Assembly: GCA_950295325.1 (NCBI GenBank)
Contig: OX485804.1
Location: 7,070,001 to 7,130,000, forward strand
DNA from: Polytrichum commune
Lineage: Eukaryota > Streptophyta > Polytrichopsida > Polytrichales > Polytrichaceae
Length of the DNA stretch: 60,000 bases
Reading direction: 5' to 3'
Made by a program: the position numbers and the translations under genes. The notes beneath the pieces were generated by a model. That model was not told the origin of the DNA, ran no database searches, and saw only the letters and a program-made list of their open reading frames with translations. This document shows, piece after piece, positions 43,851 through 56,464 of the stretch; within the stretch, counting starts at the first letter, position 1; each line of letters opens with the position of its first letter.

Positions 43851-46450
43851 CCGGCACACATTAGCCACAAGGTTTGGATGGTTCTCATTGCTTGGAACTC
43901 TTCCGGTCTACTTCGCGCATCCGGCACCACATTTCCACGGTCCGGTTTGTGGATCAAATCCACCTTCATAAGCGCCAAACTATCATGCCTCCGCAATGAC
44001 TTGGCGTTCACTTACGCTTGTATGTCAAAATACTTTTAGGACACATTGTCCTTGTAGACCTTTACTTTGTGCGACCCCAACTAGTGTCGCCACATCTTCA
44101 AGCAATACACTACGCAAAGAAGTTCTTTGTCATGAGTTGGTTGTCTTCTTTGACAACCATCGAGCTACATGCTCGCATATGCAATGGCCATCCATTTTAC
44201 ATCAACAATCCGCCATTGGCAAAGTCATTCACCCCCGTATGCACCTCAAAAGGTTTGTCAAGCTCCTCGAACTTGAGCACGGGCATCTAAGAACACTTGC
44301 TCTCAAGCTCCCCAAAGACTTGGTGACAAGGCTCATCCCACTCTTGGGATAGCCATTTCTTCCACAAATCGGATAAGGTCGGATAACCATCAAGCTTAAT
44401 GCTCTCATATGCAATGGCCATCCATCTTACATTAACCATCCGCCAATGGAAAAGTCACTCGCCCCCCCCGTATGCACCTCAAAAGGTTTGTCAAGCTCCG
44501 CGAACTTGAACACGGGTGGCAAAGACAACTTTGTATTAAGCTCTCCAAAGACTTTGGGGCAAGGCTCATCCCATTCTTCAGATAGCCATTTCTTTCACAA
44601 GTCGCACAAGGTTTGACAACCTTTAAGCTTAATGCTCCCATATGCAATGGGCATCCATCTTGGATCAACATCCGCCAATGGTAAAGTCACTCGCCACCGT
44701 ATGCACCTCAAAAGGTATGTCAAATTTCGCAAACTTAAGCAAGGGCGGCGAAGAGAACTTGTTTTTGAACTCCCCAAATTCTTGGTGACAAGGCTTATCC
44801 CACTTTTGGGATAGCCATTTTCCTCAATAAGTTGAATAAGGTCCTAGCAACCTTAGAAAACTCTCGAATGAAGTGGTGGTACTAATTGGCTAGGCCAACA
44901 AATGACCTAAGCCCTTTTTGAATCAAGGGCCAATTCTCCTTTTGGATTGCCTTGACATTCTTCATGTTCGTCCACCAACTTCTTTTGTCACCACATACCT
45001 CAAGAACTCAATCTCTCGTTGAGCAAAGTTATTTTTCACTCCTTGGCGGTAATTTTTTTTTGGGCAACACATTGGTGAATACATCCTTGTATCTCACCAA
45101 TATCACACCAATGTTGTTTGGGGGAGGGCCATCTTTCCTAGCCTCCCCATATGTTCCTTGGAGTTGCTCCAATTGAACCACGACCATTATTTTTTTATTT
45201 TTTTATTTTTTTCATTCGGTCCATTAAGACCAAATTCAACTTAGGTCCTCCTACCATAGGAGTCCTTGTTAATTTGAACTTGAATTCTTTGCCATTATGA
45301 CACATCATAATGCACCGCAAGCACACCGGCTTGCACCTCACATCTATCATGTGAGTTTCAAAGAAGGTGGCCTTCACAATGACATGCATTTCATCTATTT
45401 CACTTGGTGTGAAATTTTGACAAAAATCCAATGTCCCACATTGAAAGGTTACATGCATCGCGGCCTCCTTTGTCTCATGCGGTTGTTCTTTCCAAACCGC
45501 ACCTTGGGGGGCTTGCCCGCTCTATCAATCGGCAAGTCCCAACTCCCTTGTGAGTTTTGGGCTCAAGAAGGCATGGCTTGCCTTTTTGTTAACCCATTAG
45601 ACATTTGTCCCATTCATTTGAGCCTCAAGGTATAAAATAGTTGGCCTTGGCTTAAGGCTACTAGCCTTGGCCACAAAGCCATCGTCTAACATTTGGTCCT
45701 CGGCAACACCATGAGTTTGGCTTGGTCCGCAAGGCCAACTTTTAACACTCCGTCCGTGGCACAAATATGATCTAGCTTGGTACCACCAAGCCACCTTCTC
45801 ACATTCCGTCCGCGGCATGAGCTAGCATGATTTGCCTTGGTATAATGGGCCAAACTACTTGCGCTCATTTCCTTGGGACCTCTTTCGGCTAAACCCACTT
45901 TGTGGTGATGTGCCGCCCAACTTCTTCTTAGGACCATTGGCTTCAATGCTCTTCAAATCTTTATGATTCGCACTACGTCCTCAAGAAGCTTTGGGGTCTT
46001 GAACATGGTTTTCACCACCCGGTTTTGAAACCCACCTAAAACGATGCATTTCTTAGAAAGCTCGTCCATCCTAGATGTACCATTCATTTGGGTGTAAAAT
46101 TCGCACATATACGTCTTAAGAGACCCCGCGTGCCTCATGTGCCCCAAGTTCATTTCAACATCACCACCTTCTAAGCATTTCGAATTGGAATTTCAATCCA
46201 ATATTAATGCCCTCCAAGGTTTTGGGTGCATTCGGTATTCTAGCCCCCGAATACTTTTCGAGGTTTGCGGGAGCCTTTTCAAAGCACTCCTCCATTTTCC
46301 TCACCGAATCCACCCTCATCCCCACCATTGTCATTAGAATCAATGGTATGGTCAAAATCCACTTGCACATGATCCTTGTTCCAATTTGAGCCTCACAACC
46401 TTTTGGAAACCCCGGGCTCACCATCATAACCCGCATTTTTGATAGCCATG
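43851..46450 (-). pseudogene. RNase H, RT thumb, protease/linker and gag remnants of D
   Basis: Reading leftward from 46450: gag start near 46447, about three ~55-bp units (45860-45660), protease/linker (VTFQCGTLDFCQNFTPSEID, 45458 downward), direct passage to the RT thumb near 45020, then the RNase H array and its tether. No frame is intact. Confidence 0.7.
44150..44816 (-). repeat. RNase H tandem array of D, three units
   Basis: Units end (in sense, start) at 44816, 44587 and 44354 with the reverse of 'ggctatccc', period 229-233 bp. Confidence 0.8.
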
Positions 46451-46500
46451 TCTACCTCAAAGTGCTAGCTCAAAAATTGGAACCCTGCTCTGATACCACG

Positions 46501-47473
46501 TGTCGCAACCCTTGCTAGGTCCCTTAACAATCTTGCCAATTTTCGTTTCTAGCAAAGGTTACGAGCGCTAACCCTTCGCATTCCGCCATGCTAATGGATA
46601 GCTCCTCTTACCCCGGACCAATAGTTCATAGGAGGGAACCAACCCTCCTACTTTGCTTTCGGGACTCACCCCTTAATCGGTAACCCATTTCCCCAATGTG
46701 GACTTCCATCCATGGAAGTCCAATCCTATGTTGATCATCGCGTTGTCGGAGCAACACTACAACAACCCGAAGCATACTAGGCAACTATGGCCTCACAATA
46801 GGCCAAAGCCCATGGAGGCCTTGCCGTTCGGCCTCGGGTGGGTGAGGCCACACCACCTCACCCATATAAGCCTCTAGGACTCTACACGGAGCCCCTACCC
46901 CACCGCCAACCAACCTCTTGTCTCTCTACCAAGAGTTGGGGCCAAGTGGACATTTTCCCTTAGCTGCTGGGCCTAGAACCCCCCCAGCAGCTTCAGACCA
47001 TCATAACTTCCTTGTATGATGTCTGATCATAACAACCAACCACTCCATCCTCATCTACGCTTCACGTAGATGCCGATGGACTCCTCACTTGCCCCATTCG
47101 GGCAAGTCTTGAGGAAGTTATGCCTGTTTGAACCTTGGCAGTCCCGGGAATCACTCCCAGGCACTGCTGTACCAGGGCGCTGTCCCGGGACAGCACCCCA
47201 CTCAAATGGCCATAACTCCTAGCTCCCACCTCCGCTTGAGGTGATCTTGAGCATTCTAGAATCACCACGCCATGAGCTACGCATAGCTCATGGCCTTACC
47301 CTCATGCCTCCTAGTCTCCGTGGGTGGGAGGCGTTCCCAACGCCCGGGGCCCTCACCCACACTAGGATCACTTGGGCCCTTTCACCAACGGCGCCACAAG
47401 TCCCGGGTGTCACTCCGGGGTCCCCCTTGTGCCCATGGTGTTTCGGGCACTCCTCATGGAGAGGTGCGCGACA
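46501..47473 (-). repeat. 5' LTR of element D
   Basis: 973 bp, preceded by the reverse primer site GCTCTGATACCA (46487-46498) and followed by TTTGG. Confidence 0.9.
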
Positions 47474-47478
47474 TTTGG

Positions 47479-48033
47479 GGCCTCCCCCGTTAGGCTCCAC
47501 TAGCCTAACCTGACACATCTAGGCGAGACCTCAACGCTTCCACTAAGTTGTCTCGGTTGCAACTCCGAGATGGCTTTCCATTGTTAAGCCACGCCTCGAT
47601 CGCACGGGGGTGATGCCAAGTCCCGCCCGACTCGGTTCCCACTTTGCTCTTTCGAGACATGGGTTCATGACTCCTATGCGCCAACTCTCGTTAGCTCGCG
47701 GGTAGCACTTTTATGAGCACGCGCCATCACCTTGTCCCCGCCCGGACAAGCCCACAATTAAGAAGTTTCTTGGTTTTATCCAAGGCCCTTCCAAGCCATG
47801 GCCCCCAATTACTCGGCTTACCCAACCTAGTTTGGCATGTCTATTCCCCCTCTTCCACTAACCAAGCACAAGTACAAGACTAGGACCTCATCTCATACTT
47901 TTCTCTTTGCACCACTAAAGTTTGGACTTTATTCCCTCAAGCCAAAGAACAAGTTCATGTTGTGGAGCAATTAACTTCGAAGCTAAGTGTGCTACTAGCG
48001 TCTCTCCCCCACTAAAGGAGATTGATGTCCTCA
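47479..48033 (-). other. 3' UTR of element B, proximal part
   Basis: Continues B from the TTTGG of D to the end of its chromodomain. Here, at the position where E sits in D, the site is unoccupied ('cccactaaaggagattg'). Confidence 0.75.
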
Positions 48034-49520
48034 TCAATGCCTATGCTTCATTTTATTGGAATCCTTAGCCTTAGTTTCTTCAAAGTGCTTCACCAATTCA
48101 TTGGTGTTCACCATGTCTCTTGCCGCCATCCAAGCAGTTTCTTTCTCATGGTATCCTCACCATTTCACGAAGTACTCTTTTGTACATTTTTTTCATTTTC
48201 ACTTGGGCTTCCTACACTTGAAGGTGCCCTCCTACCTCATGTTCCAAATGACCTCCACAAGGTGGGGAGGTGGCCTAATCACTTGCTTGTGATCGGGCCA
48301 CAAGGTGTCGTCCTAAAATGACTTTCGTAATGAGACATGAAATGTCGGATGCACTTTGATCTCCGGCGGTAATTCCAACTTATACATGTCCTTGAACACT
48401 TGTTCTACAATGGAAAACGAAGCTCCAATTTTGGACATGAACTTTTGGAGTAAGGCCTTTGGGCAAGGTGAAGTTGTCCACATTCAACAACACCTTATTG
48501 GCCCACCTCATACTCCACTTCGCGTTTTCCGGCATTGATTTGCACTCCGTAGCACCTTCGGGCTTTCTCCACCAACAACTTGGTCATCTCCAAGACTTGT
48601 TCACCATCCTTGTCCAAATCCTCACCATCTTGGTTGAACTCTAGTGTTGAATGTGCCCCCTCGAGAGCTAGGTTAATAGGTTGGAGCGCATCCACTCCAT
48701 AAGCCACCACGAAAGACCACCCCTTGGTAGCCAAATGCGTGGCTACATTGCAATTACACTCCACTCGACCCACATAGTCCGCCCAATCTCCTTGGTCCGC
48801 CCCCACCAAGTTCCTCAAGTATTGCTTCAAGACTCCATTCACATCCTCCGCTTTCTCATCCACTTGGGAATGCAAGGTCGTGCTAAACCTTAGTTTCATT
48901 CCTACCTCCTTAGAGAAATGCATTGAAAATGCACTTGTGAACTTTGGATCTTGATCCCACACAATCACTCTTGGCAACCCGTGGTGCCTCAACCATCCTT
49001 TGAGAAAAGGCTATGCGGTCTCCAACGCGGTGGCGGTTTCCACAATCGGCACCATGTGTGCCAACTTGGCAAACCGCTCAACCATCAACAAGATGGCATC
49101 ATATCCATGTGACTCCGGCAAACTTGTGATCAAGTCCATGCACATACTATGCCATGGCGCCGACGGGATAGGCAACGGTTGCAAGAAACCGCCTTGCTTT
49201 TGGTAAGAGGCTCGGTTCACTTGGCACTTTGATTCAAGACTTGACAAAGTAGGCTATATCTTCCTTTATGCACCGCCAATGGTACCTCCATGATACCATT
49301 CTATGGCGATTTTTTCTTTCTCCTCTAAGGCCGGCAATAGGACTATCAAATTCCTCCTTCAAAACCGATAGCCTCAACTTGCCTTGTGGCACATACACCC
49401 AACTTTGCATGCACTTGAACAATCCGTCCACCAACTTAACGTCTTTGAGCACCTTGCTCTTGTGAAGCTCACCTAAAAGCTTTTGTGCTTTGGGGTAGTT
49501 AATTTACCCCTCCCGTATCT
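48034..49520 (-). pseudogene. Chromodomain and integrase remnants of B/G
   Basis: Shared TGA after LVKW, shared integrase TAG at 49013-49011, and a frame 48992-48495 ending GQ* like element E. The SERVN motif is AEDVN. Similarity to E rather than to A in this part fits a long-subtype origin. Confidence 0.75.
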
Positions 49521-51910
49521 TGCATCACAAGTTTCCTTCACCGGCATACATTAGCCACAAGGTTTGGATGGTTCTCATTGCTTGGAATTTTTCCGGTCTA
49601 CTTCGCGCATCCGGCACCACATTTCCACGGTCCGGTTTGTGGATCAAATCCACCTTCATAAGCGCCAAACTATCATGTCACCGCAATGACTTGGCGCTCC
49701 CTTGCGCTTGAATGTCAAAATTCTTTTAGGACATATTGTCCATGTAGACCTTTGCTTTGTGCAACCCCAAATAATGTCACCACATCGTCAAGCAATGCAC
49801 TACGGCAAAGAAATTCTTTGTCATGAGTTGGTTGTCTTCTTTGACAACCATCGAGCTTCATGCTCCCATATGCAATGGCCATCCAATTACACATAATCCA
49901 CCATTGGCAAAGTCGCTCACCCCCGTATGTACTTCAAAAGGTTTGTCAAACTCCGCGAACTTGAGCACGGGCGGCGAAGAGAACTTGCTCTTAAGCTCCC
50001 CAAAGACTTGGTGAAAAGGCTCATCCCACTCTTCGAATAGCCTTTTCTTTCACAAGTCGCACAAGGTTCGACAACCGTTAAGCTTAATGCTCCCATATGC
50101 AATGGGCATCCATCTTGGATCAACATCCACCAATGGTAAAATCTTTCGCCTCCATGTGCACCTCAAAATGCTTATGAAAACCCGGAAAGTTAACCACATC
50201 TTGTGAAGAGAACTTACTCTTGAGCTCCCCAAAGGCTTGGCGACAAGGCTCATCCCACTCTTGGAATAGCCATTTCCCTCAATAAGTTGAATAAGGTCCT
50301 AGCAACCTTCAAAAACTCTCGAATGAAGTGGTGGTAGTAGTTGGCTAGGCCAACAAATGACCTAAGCCCTTTTTGAATGAAGGGCCAATTCTCCTTTTGG
50401 ATTGCCTTCACATTCTTCATGTTCGTCCACCAACTTCCTTTGTCACCACATACCTCAAGAACTCAATCTCTCGTTGAGCAAAGTTATTTTCACTCCTTGG
50501 CGGTAACTTTTTGGGCAACACATTGGTGAATACATCCTTGTATTTCACCAACATCCCACCAATGTGGTTTGGGGGAGGCCCATCTTTCCTAGCCTCCCCA
50601 TACGTTCCTTGGAGTTGCTCCAATTGAACCACGACCATTATGTTTTCTATTTTTCATTTGGTCTATTAACACCAAATTCAACTCGGGTCCTCCTACCATA
50701 GGAGTTCTTGTCAATTTGAACTTCAATTCTTTGTCATTATGACACATCATAATGCACCGCAAGCACACCGGCTTGCACCTCACATCTATCATGTGAGTTT
50801 CAAAGAAGGCGGCCTTCACAATGACATGCATTTCATCTATTTCACATGGTGTGAAATTTTGACAAAAATCCAATGTCCCACATTGAAAGGTTACATGCAT
50901 CGCGAACTCCTTCGTCTCATGCAGTTCGCCCTTTCCAAACCACACCTTGGTGGGCTTGCCCGCTCTATCAATTGGCAAGCCCCAACTCCCTTGTGAGCTT
51001 TGGGCTCATGAAAAAGTCCGTTGCCTCTTTGTCAACTCATGAGACATATCTCCCATTCATTTGAGCCTCAAGGTACAAAAGACTTGGCCTCGGCTTAAGG
51101 CTACTAGCCTTGGCCACAATGCCATCGTCTTACATTTGGTCCTCCGCAACTTGGCTTGGCTTGGTCCTCCGCAACTTGGCTTGGTTTGGTGCCACAAAAC
51201 TAATTTCTAATCATTTGTCCGCAAAACAAACATGTTTTGCCTTGGTAGCACAAAGCCACCTTCCCACACTTTGTCCGCGGCACAAACATGAATTGCCTTG
51301 GTATAACGGCCACACTACTTACGCCCATTTCCTTGAGACCTTTTTCGGCTAAACCCACTTCATGGTGGTACGCCGTCGAACTTCTTTTTAGGACCATCGA
51401 CTTCAATGTTCTTCAAATCTTAAAGATTTCCGATACGTCCTCAAGAAGCTTTGGGGACTCGGACATGGAATTCACCACCCGCTTTTGAATTCCCACCTAA
51501 AACGATGCATGTCTCACAAGGTCGTCCATTTTAGGTGTATCCTTCACTTGTGTGTTAGAATAGCGCACATAGGCCTTAAGAGGCCCCGGGTGCCTCATTT
51601 GCACCAATTCCAACATCACCACCTTTTAAGCATTTCAAATTGGAATTTCAATCCAAAATTAATACCCTCCAAGGTTTTAGGTGCATTCGGTATTCTAGGC
51701 CCCAAATATTTTTGGAGGTTTGTGGGAGCCCTTTTCAAAGCACTCCTTCATTTTCCTTACCGAATCCACCTTAGTGCCCACCATTGTCATTAGAACCAAT
51801 GGTATGGTTAAACTCCACTTGCACATGATCCTTGTTCCAATTTAAGCCTCACAACCTTTTGGAAACCACGGGCTCACCATCACAACCCGCATTTTTTTTG
51901 ATAGCCATGT
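49521..51910 (-). pseudogene. RNase H, thumb, protease/linker and gag remnants of B/G
   Basis: Two RNase H units (50271-50043 and 50042 to ~49850). The linker frame 50638-50417 shows the RT-core deletion most clearly: YKDVFTNVLPKKLPPRSENN is followed immediately by FAQREIEFLRYVVTKEVGG. The ~55-bp gag array is shortened (51310-51110). Confidence 0.75.
49850..50271 (-). repeat. RNase H tandem array of B/G, two units
   Basis: Shortest array in the window. Unit border at 50042/50043. Confidence 0.75.
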
Positions 51911-51959
51911 TTCCCTCAAAGTGCGAGCTCAAAATTTGGAACCCTGCTCTGATACCACG

Positions 51960-52955
51960 TGTCGCAACCCTTGCTAGCCCTCCTTGACCATCTTGCCAAT
52001 TTTCATTTCCTAGCAAAGGTTACGAGCGCTAACCATTCGCATACCGCCATGCTAATGGTTAGCTCCTCTCACCCCGGACCTTATAGTGCATAGGAGGGGA
52101 ACCAACCCTCCTACTTTGCTTTCGGGACTCACCCCTTCAATCGCTAGCCAACCCCTTTAATCGGTAACCAATCCTTAGATGTGGACTTCCATCCATGGAA
52201 GTCCAATCTTATGTTGATCATCGCGTTGCCGGAGCAACACTACAACAACCCGAACCATACTAGGCAACTATGGCCTCACATTAGGCCAATGCCAATGGAG
52301 GCCGTGCCGTTTGGCCTCGGGTGGGTGAGGCCACACCACCTCACCCATATAAGCCTCTAGGACTCTACGCGGGGCCCCTACCCCACCGTCAACCAACCTC
52401 TTGTCTCTCTACCAAGAGTTGGGGCCAAGTGGACATTTTCCCTTAGCCGCTGGGCCTAGAAGCCCCCAGCAGCTTCAGACCATCATAACTTCCTTGTATG
52501 ATGTCTGATTCCAGCAACCAACCACTCCATCTTCATCTACGCTTCACGTAGATGCCAATGGACTCCTCACTTGCCCCATTCGGGCAAGCGGTGAGGACGT
52601 TATGCCTGTTTGAACCTTGGCAGTCCTGGGAATCACTCCCAGGCACTGCTGTAGCAGGGCGCTGTCCCGGGACAGCGCCCCACTCAAATGGCCATAACTC
52701 CTAGCTCACACCTCGGATTGAGGTGTTCTTGAGCATTCTAGAATCACCACGCCATGAGCTACGCATAGCTCATGGCTTTACCCTTGTGCCTCCTAGTCTC
52801 CGTGGGTGGGAGGCGTTCCCAACGCCCGGGGACCTCACCCACACTAGGATCACTTGGGCCCTCTCACCAATGGCGCCACAAGTCCCGGGTGTCACTCCGG
52901 GGTCCCCCTTGTGCCCATGGTGTTTCGGGCCTTCCTCATGGAGAGGTGCGCGACA
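51960..52955 (-). repeat. 5' LTR of the B/G element, flank ACGCC
   Basis: 996-bp reverse LTR of the long subtype ('cgctagccaacccctttaatcgg'), different at many positions from the 3' LTR at 24797. Its outer flank ACGCC interrupts the tnp2-like coding sequence in the run RPCDSKAW. The expected partner flank is not at the other end. Confidence 0.85.
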
Positions 52956-55940
52956 ACGCCCCTGTGACTCCAAGGCATGGAGGCATGTACATGAAGTTGT
53001 TGATTGCAATTTTGGCAATGATGACCGTAACATCCACCTAGGATTGGCGGCGGATGGCGTGAACCCCTTCAAACTGCAGCGTTGTAGTTGGAGTACGTGG
53101 CCGGTAATGTTGTTGAATTACAACATTCCTCCTTGGTTGAGCACAAAGAAATTTTTCATCATGTTAACATTATTGATTCCCGGAAAACAATCTGTGACAT
53201 CGGAATTTTTCGATGTGTACATGGAGCCACTGGTTGAGGAGTTGGTGGAGCTATGGGAGGGTGTCAATGCCTACGATGTGTTGAAAGATATAGGCTCCTG
53301 ATCATTCAAGCTCCGAGCTGTATTGCTTTGGACGATCCACGATTTTCCAGGATATGGAACTCTTGCAGGCGTTGCCCATCAAGGCTATGCCGCGTGTCCG
53401 GTGTGTGGACCTTCCTTCAAAGGTGAACACTCACTTGAACTTGGAAAGCAAACGTACACGGACACAAGGAGATGGCTACCACTTGGCGACCCATGGAGGT
53501 CCACATCAATGAATGCCCACTTTAATGGCCGTGGAGAAACACGAGGGAAGCCCAATGTAGTCACCGCAGAGGAGCAAGAACATCGTGCTATTGAGTACCA
53601 GAATTGGCTACGTGAGGGCAACAAAGAAGGGGGTGCAGGAGATCCCTCGAAAGTACACGGTGTAAAAAGGAGGAGTATTCTTTACAACTTGCCATATTGG
53701 AAGGTAATGACTGAATTGCATTTTCATAGTAGTTGTAGCTACGAATCGAATTGTATGTGCCCTTTGTCCACTTAATTAAGGCTCTGTGCAACCCTGATCG
53801 GCTGTCCAACAAGTTCTCTGTCGATGCTTTGGCGACTGTTTCTAGCGTCTAGAGTGTAGATGAAGCATACAGTCTGCAGGAGAAAACTGGACCATAGTGA
53901 AAATGGACTCAAGTACTGGGTGTCCTTAAGTACTCATTGTCGACTGAGTTACAACTGTCTTCTACTAAACTCTGAGTCGTAAAACGAGTCGTTTGATTTC
54001 GACTATATTGCAGATGTGCTCGCATGTGTAGAACATAAACTCGTATTGTTGGATGTGCAGGACCTCCTCATAAGATACACGCTGGATGTAATGCATTGCG
54101 AGCAAAATGTAGCCAAGAACATCCTAAAGACTGTGACCGGCCTGAAGGACACGGTGAAGGTGAGGCGTGACCTCCAACGTAGAGGCATTAGGAGTCATTT
54201 ATGGCTCACTCCCCATCCGAGCAAAAATGGTAGAATGATTAAACCCGCTGCACCATATGTACTGACTAATGACGAGTTTGACGCTTTTACCACCACTATT
54301 GAGTCCCTGAAGCCACCAACAGAACTAGTTTCCAACATGTCACAGTACATACGGAAGAAGAAATTTGGCGGCTTGAAGTCACATGACTACCATGTGCTTA
54401 TGCAACAAGTCATGCCTTTAGCCCTACGCGGTCTTTTACAATGTGGACCAAGAACGGCGGTAATGAGGATTAGTAGGGTGTTTCGAAAAATATGCAGCAG
54501 CGTGTGGGATCCATCTAATATTGAAGCTCTACAAGCGGATGTGGCACGGAGCATGGCATTTTTGGAGATTCACTTCCCACCTTCATTTTTTGATGTTATG
54601 ACTCATTTAGTATACCACCTTGTCGATGAATTGGACGTGTGTGGACTTGTTTCATCGAGATGGATGTATCCCATTGAGAGATACATGAAGACATTGAAGC
54701 ATTATGTTAGGAATCCAGCGAGACCAGAGGCGTGCATGGCGGAGGGATATGTGAGGGATGAATGCCTTGGATTCACAACGGAGTATTTACATAGGTTCGA
54801 GGTTGTTGACCGCCGAGTATGGGACGCGGATGAAGAGTATGGAGATGCAGAGGAGGTGGTAGAAGGGGCCGGAGCGAAGTACGTGATGTCAGCGGCGCTG
54901 AGAGACCTTGCCCACCAATATGCACTGTCAAATTTGTCTATCATGGAGCCTTGGCATAGGTGAGTCATTCTTTGCTCTACTAGACCAGAGAACGACTGGA
55001 CATTCGACACATGTAGTACAGAATAAACGACTCAGACATAGTCATAGTGGACCCCTGAAATTAAAATAAGACATACACAAATCACGTTGTCGGAAATTGC
55101 CTTAATGGACACCCAACCACCTTCAATCATTGATGGTGCCAGGAAAGCAGTGTTTATTGTCTGCCTGAGTTTGTAATGCATGCATTGATCTGGCAACTGT
55201 GACTGTGCAGGCAATGGGAGGAAGAGAAGGGAGGAAACCCCGACATCCCAATATTTGAGAAATGGATCAGAGATGCAGTGCATAGGCACCCTGTGGACCC
55301 CAACAATGCAGATGACATGGACATAGTGTTGTTGTGCAGCAGACCCTCACAACTAGCCACGCGATACACGAGGATGAAGGCATATGGAAACCACTTTCGG
55401 GTAGAGGACCCACAATCCGCCGTGCTTCAAACCTATGATAGCGGTGTGGCCTCCGTGTTCCACATGTCCTCCACGGAGACGGAACCCGCCACATTGAACT
55501 ATGTGGGAGTACTAAAGGATATACTTAAATTGAACTATGGCCCACTCCGTACCCCTGTTATAGTTTTTAGGTGCGAGTGGATGAAACAACGTGACAATTG
55601 GGGGAATCCTACTTATGTAAGAAACGAGGCTGGATTCATGGTCGTTAATTTCCGCCACAAAGTACCGAAGATGTCAGATCCGTTTATTTTTCCTAGCCAA
55701 GCAACACAAGTCTTTTGGTCAAAGGAAGTGGGGAGACCGGGATGGAGAGTTGTGTTGGCAAAGGAGGCACGGGCAAAAAGACATGAGCAATGCACATCAG
55801 ATGTATTCATTACTAGAGGCATACAAGTAGATGGAATGGACAATGTAGATCGTTTGCAACTATTGCCGACCACCGTCTCCCTAGTGGGAGCCATAGAACT
55901 TTCCGATTCGGAGAACTTATTGGCACTCGCAAGGTATTAG
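52956..55940 (+). pseudogene. tnp2-like CACTA transposase, truncated, three exons
   Basis: Exons 52956-53703, 54061-54959 and 55211-55940 join in frame with GT..AG introns. They give, in order, the Transposase_21 (tnp2) core (LGLAADGVNPF, WPVMLLNYNIPPW, ELVELWEGVNAYD, LWTIHDFPGYG, ACPVCG, TLDVMHCEQNVAKNIL), a DUF4218-like region (KSHDYHVLMQQ, PPSFFDVMTHLVYHL, SRWMYPIERYMK) and a DUF4216-like tail (NYVGVLKDILKLNYG, DPFIFPSQATQVF). In CACTA elements this protein cuts and joins the ends. The N-terminal third is cut off by the LTR at 52955. An in-frame TGA sits at 53299-53301. Confidence 0.88.
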
Positions 55941-56464
55941 GTGCGTGTGAGAAAGTATGATCGCATTTATGGTTGAATTGAGACCAAGTCAGTTCGTTCA
56001 GAATGGGGGCGGTTGCAGGCAATGTAGGGGGAATTATAGCTGCTATCCTTTGTACATGGAGCCGCAGCGAATTTCACTATAGGTGGAAACATGTTGAACA
56101 CTGAGTTTGGAGGAAAATATATTCAAGCATGGGTATTTATGATATGACTGGATTATGACTGGAATATGACTTGCTGGTGGATCCATTGTGTACTCGTCCA
56201 CGTACTCAAAGTGCAAAGCTGGCCACATTACAATCCACTGAATTTGATGTTGGAGCACAACAGTGATGACATGTATGCATGCACTTCGTCTATGGGTGTC
56301 TTGCATAACAATGAACACATGGTAATTGTTAACACCAACAATGAAGTGGCATGCCAAGTCATCGACCCCCAATTGTGCATGCACTATAAGCTGTGACTTA
56401 AATCGCCACGGTGACCCGTCATCACCACCACGGTGTTCGAAGAGTTCATCAATTTCCGTGTGAC
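55941..56464. other. Region downstream of tnp2-like gene
   Basis: Non-coding as far as I can see. Presumably the 3' UTR and subterminal part of a CACTA element. Confidence 0.45.

Larger units (their letters stand above)
33446..47473 (-). mobile_element. Element D: complete retrotransposon in reverse, split by E
   Basis: Target duplication TTTGG (33441-33445, 47474-47478). LTRs of 973 bp at 33446-34418 and 46501-47473 differ at about five visible positions. Without E it is about 6.9 kb. Primer site at 46487-46498. It inserted in the 3' UTR of B. Confidence 0.92.
24797..52955 (-). mobile_element. Element B/G: minus-strand retrotransposon, apparently recombinant
   Basis: After removal of C, D and the SINE it is about 6.7 kb: 3' LTR (24797-26155), 3' UTR, chromodomain, integrase, RNase H array, protease/linker, gag, primer site (51946-51957), 5' LTR (51960-52955). 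The two LTRs belong to different subtypes and the outer flanks differ (GAATC left, ACGCC right). A single insertion cannot give this, so its 5' part is probably from another element (G) joined by recombination. Internal integrity across C and D is shown by their target duplications. Confidence 0.75.

Noticed and set aside
24797-52955. B as a simple intact insertion
   Set aside because: LTR subtypes and flanking pentamers (GAATC, ACGCC) disagree, while A, C, D and E all match perfectly.
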